Below, piece by piece: positions 38,301 to 45,424 of a stretch of 58,664 bases of DNA. This DNA comes from Nitrospiraceae bacterium. GTDB taxonomy: Bacteria; Nitrospirota; Thermodesulfovibrionia; UBA6902. Made by a program: the position numbers and the translations under genes. Within the stretch, counting starts at the first letter, position 1, and every line of letters begins with the position of its first letter. Location of the stretch: assembly GCA_020356065.1 (NCBI GenBank), contig CP070632.1, forward strand, positions 1 through 58,664, given 5' to 3'. The notes below the pieces were generated by a model that ran no database searches, had not been told where the DNA came from, and saw nothing but the letters and a program-made list of their open reading frames with translations.

Positions 38301-38808
38301 TATGGCCGTTCTTGTCCAGCAGGTGGTTAACGCCGAATATGCATTTGTTATACATACGTCTGATCCTGTTACCGGTAACAGCGAAGAGCTATATGCTGAA
38401 GTGGTCCCGGGACTTGGAGAGACACTTGTGGGTAATTATCCGGGCAGGGCTCTGGGCTTCCGTTCAAATAAAAAAGTGCCTGAACCGGGAATAATTTCTT
38501 ATCCAAGTAAAAGTATTGCATTGAGTGGTGAAGGCCTTATATTCCGTTCCGATTCAAACGGTGAAGACCTTTCGACGTATGCGGGAGCAGGGTTATATGA
38601 CAGTGTAATGGTTAATATGCCTCGTAAGAAGCATCTGAACTATATAGAAGAACCTCTGGTCTGGGACAAAAAGTTCAGACTTGAGATCCTGTCATCAATT
38701 ACAAATATAGGGACTACGGTAGAACAGCTCATGGGATCACCGCAGGACATAGAGGGTGTGTACAGTAAGAGCAAATATTATGTTGTACAGACAAGACCGC
38801 AGATATGA
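35338..38808 (+). CDS. Plant-type alpha-glucan, water dikinase (GWD)
   Basis: About 1156 residues. Transfers the beta-phosphate of ATP to glucosyl residues of starch or glycogen. Two N-terminal starch-binding (CBM45-like) repeats, each with LHWG and a tryptophan-proline (WKLPPSS; FEWILPP), occupy about 1-130 and 145-270. The phosphohistidine is in VAHVAIRARN (His773 counted from a TTG at 35335), and the C-terminal PEP/pyruvate-dikinase ATP domain ends RPQI with FRSDSNGEDLSTYAGAGLYDS. Full domain set, so likely active. The ATG at 35338 is used. Such genes are uncommon in bacteria. Confidence 0.92.
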   Translation: MTTSEEIIVSDKGKLLVDLEESDDRVTVYLHMKNQGNCRLHWGLSRTINNAWKLPPSSSWPAGSIVFADSAIQTPFEFHDNESRIRFSIEKSADFRIMNFAFYYPDTDRWDNNRGKNYHLKLPVPDEQRVDTVKILDASLSGEILFKESYEIDDEGVLSVSVTIENDSFQVFFVTDIQGKLLLHWGGAFKNPFEWILPPEKVIPRGTTVYDDGAVQTEFVLQDNTNRLKLEFNEKDAPLGIHFVLTFSDESRWLNNRGKNIHIPVAELLKKNAFPGSSDNAHIARDIVQAETGRNSWTLMHRFNLCHDLLDRTGKDEKALALIFVWMRYSFVRQLDWQRNYNTKPRELSHAQDRLTLKLAEMYIRDPDNKEVISLILSTLGRGGEGQRIRDEILQIMHRHHIKEVAGHFMEEWHQKLHNNTTPDDIVICEAYLEFLKSDGNLDLFYSTLETGGVTKERLENFERPIVTHPDFIPHLKEALIHDFENYLRLLRSVHSGTDLEGAADAAGFLINHEMKDHLNYILRSRHDDSASLLNITTSITKLRRLLNDRLSNDRDTYRVREMIYLDLALEQYLRVVVERNIHVRTDIDDLVRLIDLVLENQIFSYTNPELSACSRHWKRLKESDHKSQDWSLHAKSVLDRLGRGIADLSDRYYGLFQDNARYLGEAFYAEKWTINLFSEEIARGQLSFVLAILIHHLDPILRNRANLGDWQVISGRQASGVVEVVQSLRSVPDRTFEHPTIIVADKVRGDEEPPPGLRAVITPDLVDLVAHVAIRARNSGILFATCFDRMKFEKLKQMNGQSISLRLTPSGDIETYESEGEGAGLTIVPRAEIRKIKKPSKNGCAVTSAEFSDDIVGGKSLNLVGLKGRLPDWIHLPASAAVPFGVAEQVLALDDNKEIAGTIRQLAAHIEDKPAEILAEIRKQVLHLKEPAGLVSSLRNVMEAAGLGWHEDWEAIWMCIKRVWASKWNERAFISRRKQGIADDDLYMAVLVQQVVNAEYAFVIHTSDPVTGNSEELYAEVVPGLGETLVGNYPGRALGFRSNKKVPEPGIISYPSKSIALSGEGLIFRSDSNGEDLSTYAGAGLYDSVMVNMPRKKHLNYIEEPLVWDKKFRLEILSSITNIGTTVEQLMGSPQDIEGVYSKSKYYVVQTRPQI

Positions 38809-38872
38809 AAATAAATTTCAAATTATTAGTGACTAGCAAATAATAACATGTATCTGGTATACATGATTATTA

Positions 38873-38898
38873 ACCAATAACCTATCACCTATAACCCA
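38873..38898. repeat. Dispersed ACCAATAACC-type repeat, copy 2
   Basis: Matches 10680-10705 at 23 of 26 positions. It lies 15 bases before the ATG of the TIM-barrel isomerase gene, where a Shine-Dalgarno would be, and continues as CACCTATAATC. Confidence 0.6.
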
Positions 38899-38913
38899 GC
38901 ACCTATAATCAAT

Positions 38914-39720
38914 ATGAAAAAAATCAGGATAGGAAATCAGACAGCCTTTTCAGCCACAAACGTGATGGACCCTTTTGAGTATGCAGTGAAGAACGGGTTT
39001 GATGCGTTTGAGTGGTTTCCTGATAAGCATAACATCAATGAAGGGTGGGACGTCAGTGATATGGATAGTCAGACCCGTTTGTATATCAGAAACATTGCTG
39101 ACAATCATGATATAGCCCTTACCGTACACGCTTCATTACAAGCCGAGATGTGTGATCCGGAAAGAATAGATATAATGCTTAAGAATATCGAATTCGCTCA
39201 GGAGATAGGTGCAACGCTTATCAACACACATCTCTGCATAGAGAAGGGGCTGGAACATTATGTGGATGCCGTAAGCCCGGTTGTGAGAGAAACGGAAAAG
39301 GCGGGGCTCAGGATGGCTATTGAGAATACGGTATTTACCATTCCGAAAGATTTCAACAGGCTGTTTGAAATTATCTCCGAGCGGAAGATTGCATCAACAG
39401 AGAGATTTGGCATGTGTCTGGATATCGGTCATGCCAACCTGTCCAGTTTCAGCCGGAATGATTTTCTGAAATTCCTTGATCTGCTCAATCCCGATATTCC
39501 GATACTTCATATTCATATGCATGAAAACTTTGGTGACAGTGACAGCCATCTGCCTCTCTTTACTGGGCCTTCAGGTGAAAATGTTTCAGGTATTACAGGT
39601 TTTGTAAACCGAATGAAAAGGCGTGACTTCACGGGGTCGATTATATTTGAGCAGTGGCCTGATCCCCCGGTATTACTGAATGAAGCAAGAGACAGGCTGT
39701 ACAATATGTGGAATGAGTAA
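38914..39720 (+). CDS. Sugar phosphate isomerase/epimerase-like TIM-barrel protein
   Basis: 268 residues of the AP-endonuclease-2/xylose-isomerase-like barrel. Metal ligands are visible: AIENT (Glu), CLDIGHAN (Asp, His), HIHMHENFGDSDSH and the closing FEQW (Glu). Such folds isomerise or epimerise sugars, or cleave at abasic sites; nothing marks this one as a nuclease. It is 105 bases after the glucan dikinase gene and before a GH13 gene, so a role on a glucan-derived sugar is a fair guess. Confidence 0.78.
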   Translation: MKKIRIGNQTAFSATNVMDPFEYAVKNGFDAFEWFPDKHNINEGWDVSDMDSQTRLYIRNIADNHDIALTVHASLQAEMCDPERIDIMLKNIEFAQEIGATLINTHLCIEKGLEHYVDAVSPVVRETEKAGLRMAIENTVFTIPKDFNRLFEIISERKIASTERFGMCLDIGHANLSSFSRNDFLKFLDLLNPDIPILHIHMHENFGDSDSHLPLFTGPSGENVSGITGFVNRMKRRDFTGSIIFEQWPDPPVLLNEARDRLYNMWNE

Positions 39721-39880
39721 ATGATATTCAAATGCTAAGGTACAAAGTGGCAAAGTATCATAGACACAAGGTATCGACAAAAATACATAAAAAAATATTA
39801 ATCTTTTTACACGTTTACCTTTGCTACTATATGCCTTAGTACCTGATTAATTAATCAGCTATTAAATAACAGGAGAAACA

Positions 39881-41185
39881 ATGAGACGACCGGAAAAGAT
39901 GATCATATATAATTTATTCCCACTTCTGGCTGGCAAAGCCGGCCAATGGGTAAGCCATTTGAAAAGGGCTGCTGATATGGGTTTTAACTGGGTTTTTGTT
40001 AACCCTGTACAGTACCCGGGTTTTTCAGGCAGTCTGTATTCGATAAAAGACTATTTTCAGATCAATCCATTATTTGTAGATGAGAACAGCCCGGTAAGTC
40101 CGGGTGATCAGATAAAAGAAGCAAACAGACGTGCAGAGGATCTGGGGTTAAAAATGATGATCGACCTTGTAATCAATCATTGCGCAGTCGACTCTGATCT
40201 GTTGATTAAACATCCCCAATGGTTTGAATGGAGAAAAAAAGAGAAGGTTGTCCATCCCTTTGCGCTTGAAAACGGCAAAAAGGTTGTCTGGGGAGACCTG
40301 GCAAAGTTTGATCACAGGAATTCAAAAGATAAGGAAGGGATGTTCCGGTTTTTCCTTGGTGTGGTGGAGTATCTGATTGATCTGGGATTTCACGGGTTTC
40401 GATGTGATGCCGCATACCAGCTCCCGAGAAGTCTCTGGGAGAGACTGATAAAGGAGACCAGGGTAAAATATCCGGATACAATTTTTTTTGCAGAAACACT
40501 GGGCTGCTCACCTGATCAGACAAGAAAAACTGCCGGAGCCGGTTTTGATTATATTTTTAACAGCTCCAAGTGGTGGGACTTTCGCGCATCATGGCTTATG
40601 GAGCAGTATGACCTTACGAGAGATATTGCGCCCTCAATCAGCTTTCCGGAAAGTCATGATACCGTGAGGCTTAATGAAGAGCTTAACGGCAATATAGCAG
40701 GGCTTAAGCAGCGGTATCTTTTTACAGCCCTGTTTTCATCCGGCATCATGATGCCTGTTGGTTTTGAATTCGGTTTCCGCAAGAGGATGCATGTCGTGAA
40801 ATCCAGACCCCATGACTGGGAAGAGACAGATATTGATATTACCTCATTTATCAGGCAGGTAAATATGCTGAAAGAAAAGTATACTGTGTTTCATGAAGAG
40901 TCGCCTGCCGAAACTTTGCAGTGCGACAATCCCAATGTCCTTCTTTTCTGGAAGGCATCAATCCATTCACAGGATGAAGCTCTTCTTATTCTGAATAAAG
41001 ATATCTATCACCACCAGAGTTTTCACGCAGACAGGCTGTGTGAACTTATGCAGTCTAAGGCCGGGTTAACTGATGTATCACCTGAGAATACCATGGATTT
41101 TATCCCGGAACCATTTTCCTATGATCTGAGGCCGGGGCAGGGGATTGTGCTGGTAACTGAAAGGAACGCTGTGTCTGAAGACTGA
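39881..41185 (+). CDS. GH13 alpha-glucan enzyme (amylase or maltosyltransferase-like)
   Basis: 434 residues, one alpha-amylase barrel and a short C-terminal sheet. The conserved regions are VINHC, GFRCDAAYQ (nucleophile Asp), FFAETLG (acid/base Glu) and FPESHDT (third Asp). The N-terminus YNLFPLLAGKAGQWVSHLKRAADMGFNWVF and HPQWFEWRKKE recall GlgE/maltosyltransferase and GH13 transglycosylases, but the family-specific residues cannot be checked by eye. No signal peptide, so intracellular. AGGAGA precedes the ATG. It belongs to the glycogen set. Confidence 0.85.
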   Translation: MRRPEKMIIYNLFPLLAGKAGQWVSHLKRAADMGFNWVFVNPVQYPGFSGSLYSIKDYFQINPLFVDENSPVSPGDQIKEANRRAEDLGLKMMIDLVINHCAVDSDLLIKHPQWFEWRKKEKVVHPFALENGKKVVWGDLAKFDHRNSKDKEGMFRFFLGVVEYLIDLGFHGFRCDAAYQLPRSLWERLIKETRVKYPDTIFFAETLGCSPDQTRKTAGAGFDYIFNSSKWWDFRASWLMEQYDLTRDIAPSISFPESHDTVRLNEELNGNIAGLKQRYLFTALFSSGIMMPVGFEFGFRKRMHVVKSRPHDWEETDIDITSFIRQVNMLKEKYTVFHEESPAETLQCDNPNVLLFWKASIHSQDEALLILNKDIYHHQSFHADRLCELMQSKAGLTDVSPENTMDFIPEPFSYDLRPGQGIVLVTERNAVSED

Positions 41186-41307
41186 GATACAAGATGTGCT
41201 GCATTATATAATTTGCTTGTTAAGGCTGACTCTACCGACTGTTTCAATTTTCTAATGATCAGAGGACTTTGAGTATTACTGCTATAAATCAGGAGGCTTT
41301 TTTGCGC

Positions 41308-41330
41308 TTGAGATACTATATCTCAATTTT
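41308..41330 (+). terminator. Possible terminator hairpin after the GH13 gene
   Basis: TTGAGATA, loop CTA, TATCTCAA is a perfect 8-bp inverted repeat followed by TTTT. AT-rich and over 120 bases past the stop, so only a moderate case. Confidence 0.4.
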
Positions 41331-41434
41331 CAAGCCTGACAACAAGCCTTGAAATGAGTGACACCACTCTTACGCCGGGACTCGCACTTTATCCACCCCC
41401 CTTATACATTCGGACAACTCCACCGGTCTTGAAT

Positions 41435-41455
41435 TATCGAAGTTCAACTTCGATA
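41435..41455. repeat. Perfect 21-bp palindrome, copy 1
   Basis: Two 10-bp half-sites TATCGAAGTT and AACTTCGATA meet about a single central base. A relative with three differences is at 50754-50774. On the minus strand it covers the end of the 34-codon ORF in this gap. Operator or dispersed repeat. Confidence 0.6.
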
Positions 41456-41661
41456 GATTTCACTTCAAATCCTAACTCTTTTAAAATACATAAATCATCA
41501 AGGACAACATTAGCTTCTGATGTCCCGTGTAATTTCATTTAAATCCAGCATGTTACAAAATAACTGACTATTAGTAGGAACACTTTCAGCTTTACTCAAT
41601 ATATCTTTCAGTTCGTCACGTTTACTGGAGGCTGGACAACAACGAGTCTATTTCTAACTGG

Positions 41662-42909
41662 TTACCAACTTGACGGTGTAGAGTCAATGGATAAATCAAG
41701 TTTGACGAGATGTACCCTTTTTAAAAGAAGATGAAGTGATACCGGCGGCATGAAGGTGGTAAGAAAAGCTATTACAATAAGGATCGAAAAGTACATATTA
41801 TCAATGATCCCCATCTGCAGTCCGATAGAGGCGATGATAAGTTCAACAGCGCCCCTTCCGTTCATTGCCGCGCCTATTACCATTGCTTCGCCCCTGTTCA
41901 TTTTTCCGATAAGCGCACCTGCTCCTGCCCCGACCAGTTTTCCAATAACAGCGGCCAGTAGCATGACCGACAACGGAAGTACATGAGATTGAAAAATGGA
42001 AAAGTCAATATGAAAAGACAGGCTGACAAAAAATATGGGACCCAGGAAACCGTATGTTATTGACACAAACCGGTCGTTTATTTTCTGGAACAATTCCTTG
42101 CTTACGATACCTTCACGAACAAACAGCCCCGCCATATAGGCGCCCAGAATAATATGCAGCCCTGCCATTTCTGCCAGTACCCCGAATAAAAGGGCCATGA
42201 TTAGAGCAAAGGTGAATCCTTTTGCCTCACGGGATGAAAAATACTTACTGAATTTTGGGTAGAGTATTATCCCTATCAGGTGTGATATGCCAAAAAAAGT
42301 TGTAACCTTCAGTATCAGGACAATCAAATGGGAACTTATGAGTGATCCTTCACCGTTAGCAATATCAATTATCACCGTAAAAAGCGCGAGAGACAGAATA
42401 TCGTCAATAATTGAAGCACCGATAATTACCGGTGTAACACGAAACCGTGTCATCCTCAGATCGGTCAGCACTCTTGCGTTGACGGCTATTGCTGTTATGG
42501 AGAGGGCCATGCCTATAAAGAGGGCCTGGATATGAGCAAGTCCCAGAAGATGACCTGCTGAATAACCGAGAACAAAGGGCAGGATAAAACCGCCGAGTGC
42601 AACAAAAAGTGACGGTCTGGTCATCCGCTTTAACTCAAAGGGATTGGTTTCCAGTCCTGCATAAAACATAAGAAAAAAAATCCCCAGTTCTGACAGGACA
42701 TGAAGGGTTTCATCAGGTCGTATGATGCCCATCACGGGCGGTCCGAATACAAAACCTGCCAGAAGCTCTCCAATAACCGGAGGCTGTTTTATAGTCCGAA
42801 AGACAACTCCGGCAGTCCAGATAATTACCATGACCATGAGCAGGTTTATTATGGAATTATCAGCTGATATGACCTCCTTAAAGGATTCTGTTGTTATCTC
42901 TATGATCAT
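41662..42909 (-). CDS. Cation:proton antiporter, CPA2 family
   Basis: 415 residues, about 12 membrane segments. Family features: PPVIGELLAGFVFGP, the ALSITAIAVNARVL block and the ion-binding Asp pair in GASIIDDILSLALF. It exchanges Na+ or K+ for protons across the inner membrane. No C-terminal regulatory (TrkA-N) domain, so a short form of the KefB/NhaS type. It lies between the GH13 gene and glgA with no evident link to them. Confidence 0.9.
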   Translation of the reverse strand: MIIEITTESFKEVISADNSIINLLMVMVIIWTAGVVFRTIKQPPVIGELLAGFVFGPPVMGIIRPDETLHVLSELGIFFLMFYAGLETNPFELKRMTRPSLFVALGGFILPFVLGYSAGHLLGLAHIQALFIGMALSITAIAVNARVLTDLRMTRFRVTPVIIGASIIDDILSLALFTVIIDIANGEGSLISSHLIVLILKVTTFFGISHLIGIILYPKFSKYFSSREAKGFTFALIMALLFGVLAEMAGLHIILGAYMAGLFVREGIVSKELFQKINDRFVSITYGFLGPIFFVSLSFHIDFSIFQSHVLPLSVMLLAAVIGKLVGAGAGALIGKMNRGEAMVIGAAMNGRGAVELIIASIGLQMGIIDNMYFSILIVIAFLTTFMPPVSLHLLLKRVHLVKLDLSIDSTPSSW

Positions 42910-42978
42910 AAGTGATACATAACATGGATTGTGTGCGATGACAAGTGTTCAGAGTATGAAAGAAGATTACATGCCAGT

Positions 42979-44448
42979 CTATTCCCTGATGTAATCGTAG
43001 ATATTCAGGTAGTGCTGGCCGGGATGGTTCCATGAAAAATCATACCTCATGCCGTTTTCCATCAACTCCCTGAAATGATTGGGATGAGAGTACCACATGC
43101 CGATGGCGCGGTGCAAAGCAGACTCCAGACCTTCGTTGTTGAAATTATGAAAGACATATCCGTTTCTTTCATTATAAGGTCTGTGAGCATGATCTGCATC
43201 AAAGACAGTGTCCCGCAAGCCACCGGTATCTCTCACAATCGGAACTGTCCCGTATTTCATCGCGATAAGCTGTGTCAATCCACAGGGTTCAAACAGACTT
43301 GGGACGATAATCATATCAGAACCGGCATAAATGAGATGAGAGAGTTCCTCGTCATAGCCGATCTCCAGGTGACAATCGGGATTGTCGTTAAGGTGATGTT
43401 TCAGATTCCAGAAGTAGCTGCTTATCTCATGGTTAGGACTGGACCCTAAAAGCACGAACTGGCATCCATGATCAAGGGCGTAAAAAATGGCATGTTTGAT
43501 AAGGTGTACCCCTTTCTGGTGGTCCAGTCTGCCGATATACGCGACGATCGGTTTGTAATCATTGCGCAACAGAAGTCTGTGGCGCAGCACTTCCTTGTTT
43601 CCGTATTTCATGTTCAGATTATTTATCCCGTATGTATAAGGAATATGGCGGTCGGTTTCAGGATTCCATACTTCATAGTCGATGCCGTTCAGTATGCCTC
43701 CGAATTTTCCCTGATGGACATACAGGGTGTGACCAAGGCCGTACCCTTCATTAGTAAACTTGATCTCTCCAGCATACGTAGGAGAAACAGTGGTCACAAA
43801 ATTGGAATACACGATTCCGCCCTTCATCAGGTTTAACGCAAATGGATCAATGTTGTCCCTCATGCGGTCAAAGTGAAAATAATGTCCCGCATTGTTCAGG
43901 CCTGTTTCCCTCAGGATATATTCACCGACAAGACCCTGGTGCTTGAGGTTATGCAGTGTGTAGCATGCACGGGGGTGGCTCATTCCGATTTGTTTGTAAA
44001 TATCATACAAGAGAACAGGAACGATCCCTGTCTGCCAGTCATGGCAATGAATGATGTCCGGGTTTTTGCCTGACTTCAGCATGAATTCCATCGCTGCCCT
44101 GCAAAAAAAGACAAACCGCTCAGGATCGTCATGGTGTCCGTAAAAAACTCCCCGGTTGAAAAAGTTTTTACTGTGATGGGTGTCTATAAAATAACATTTG
44201 CGTCCGTGAACAAATCCGAAGTAAACCGTACAGTGTACCCATTGATCGTAATAAGGGACATGGAGATCACGATAGGATTCCTGGAGTCCATAAATCTGAT
44301 CATAACGCATGCAGTCATATTTGGGCAGAATGATCTCGACATCATTTCCCCTGATTTCCAGCTCACGGCTCAAGCCATAGACCACGTCGGCAAGACCGCC
44401 CACCTTGGCTACAGGCGCGCATTCTGAAGCTATCATTACAATATACAT
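42979..44448 (-). CDS. glgA: Glycogen synthase (ADP-glucose type, GT5)
   Basis: 489 residues. The KVGGLADVV motif binding ADP-glucose is at 15-23, with the GT-B core HCHDWQT, VSPTYAGEI, GILNGIDYEVWNP, GRLDHQKGVHL and the C-terminal SLFEPCGLTQLIAMKYGTVP carrying the catalytic Glu. It elongates alpha-1,4-glucan in the cytosol. GAGGA precedes the ATG. The gene is divergent from the DUF4912 gene; glgC, the usual source of ADP-glucose, is not in this window. Confidence 0.95.
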   Translation of the reverse strand: MYIVMIASECAPVAKVGGLADVVYGLSRELEIRGNDVEIILPKYDCMRYDQIYGLQESYRDLHVPYYDQWVHCTVYFGFVHGRKCYFIDTHHSKNFFNRGVFYGHHDDPERFVFFCRAAMEFMLKSGKNPDIIHCHDWQTGIVPVLLYDIYKQIGMSHPRACYTLHNLKHQGLVGEYILRETGLNNAGHYFHFDRMRDNIDPFALNLMKGGIVYSNFVTTVSPTYAGEIKFTNEGYGLGHTLYVHQGKFGGILNGIDYEVWNPETDRHIPYTYGINNLNMKYGNKEVLRHRLLLRNDYKPIVAYIGRLDHQKGVHLIKHAIFYALDHGCQFVLLGSSPNHEISSYFWNLKHHLNDNPDCHLEIGYDEELSHLIYAGSDMIIVPSLFEPCGLTQLIAMKYGTVPIVRDTGGLRDTVFDADHAHRPYNERNGYVFHNFNNEGLESALHRAIGMWYSHPNHFRELMENGMRYDFSWNHPGQHYLNIYDYIRE

Positions 44449-44636
44449 ACAATAATCCTCAATCTGTATGTAAACATGAAGACATCCCTGCCCGAGTTTG
44501 TGTACCGCGTGAATTGATCGAACTTACGATCACAGTCAGCACCGGACCCGGACATCTTGCATACATATTATTCAGTACATACGATTTGACTGTTAATAAA
44601 TAATAGTTTGAGATAATATATCACATAAAAGGGCAG

Positions 44637-44704
44637 GGTGCATCCATCATACGGATGGTGTTTACTATCGGGGGGATGGATCGCATGGATTCAATGCACC
44701 TTTT
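44637..44704 (+). promoter_or_regulatory. Structured leader or hairpin upstream of the DUF4912 gene
   Basis: GGTGCAT (44637-44643) can pair with ATGCACC (44694-44700), enclosing a smaller stem CCATC-ATAC-GGATGG and a GGGGGGATGGATC segment, and is followed by TTTT. No known riboswitch class matches. It could be an attenuator, a terminator or chance. The rest of the 315-bp gap shows no gene. Confidence 0.35.
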
Positions 44705-44763
44705 GATGTAATTATAATTTTTTAGATTATAATATAAAGATAAACTTTTTACTCAATATATCT

Positions 44764-45399
44764 ATGGTCCTTAACAAAATGCGAAAACCGGAAAAAAAAA
44801 GGCGTGTCAGAAAGGTTGCTGACAGGCTCAGACTTCAGAAAAAAAGTGTGGATCTGAAGAAGATAAAAAAGCACCGGATTACAACGCAGGATCTCCCGTC
44901 GGCATATAACATGGATACCATTGTCATTATGCCGGTCAATGTGGAGAAGAATTTTATTTACTGGGAAGTAACCGGTAAGCTTCTTAATGGAAAAAGTTCG
45001 GGCAATGGGCCCTTAAAGCTGATGGTCAAGGTATATGAGACGGGGACAGATAAAGAGGTATATTCTTTTGCGGCGAATGAAAAAGTGGGCAAGCACTATA
45101 TGAACTGTCCTGTTCCTGTAACAAGTCTTTTCGCTGAGATCGGGACAGTGAGAGGAAAGAAGTTTACATCACTTATGAAATCAGATCCTGTATCAAGGAC
45201 AACTGTTTCTGCCAGGACGTATGACCATGAAGTATGGATGAGAAGGATAAAAGAATCAGGGGAAGCATTCCGTGTCTCTGATATTGAAGTAACAAGAATA
45301 CCCCGCTACAATCCATTTGTGCAGAAACACTTTCATGAACTGCAGGATGTATTCGAACCACCATATTCAAGCAGCACACTCCTGCGCCAGCGAAGCTAG
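44764..45399 (+). CDS. Stand-alone DUF4912 protein with a basic N-terminus
   Basis: 211 residues. The first 45 are very basic (KKRRVRKVADRLRLQKK...); the rest is DUF4912: IVIMPVNVEKNFIYWEVTG, LMVKVYETG, FAEIGT. The domain is often found beside glycogen genes and has no proven activity; an Ig-like or carbohydrate-binding role is suggested by the conserved YWE. It precedes a GH57 branching-type gene by 25 bases. The corresponding domain in the 22855 gene is fused to a glycosyltransferase. An alternative ATG lies at 44779. Confidence 0.82.
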   Translation: MVLNKMRKPEKKRRVRKVADRLRLQKKSVDLKKIKKHRITTQDLPSAYNMDTIVIMPVNVEKNFIYWEVTGKLLNGKSSGNGPLKLMVKVYETGTDKEVYSFAANEKVGKHYMNCPVPVTSLFAEIGTVRGKKFTSLMKSDPVSRTTVSARTYDHEVWMRRIKESGEAFRVSDIEVTRIPRYNPFVQKHFHELQDVFEPPYSSSTLLRQRS

Positions 45400-45424
45400 A
45401 CGGTGATAAAGTTTAAGGTGATCG

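Larger units (their letters stand above)
41186..41661. other. Gap with short minus-strand reading frames and hairpins
   Basis: No gene of normal length. On the minus strand a frame open from 41647 to 41513 lacks a convincing ATG (DELKDILSKAESVPTN..., ending TRDIRS) and is followed by an overlapping 34-codon ORF (41538-41434, MKLHGTSEANVVLDDLCILK...SIEVELR). Both look protein-like and could be a decayed gene. No family recognised. Confidence 0.4.

Noticed and set aside
39881-41185. Firm call as GlgE maltosyltransferase
   Set aside because: The N-terminus recalls the family but GlgE is longer and its specific residues could not be confirmed.
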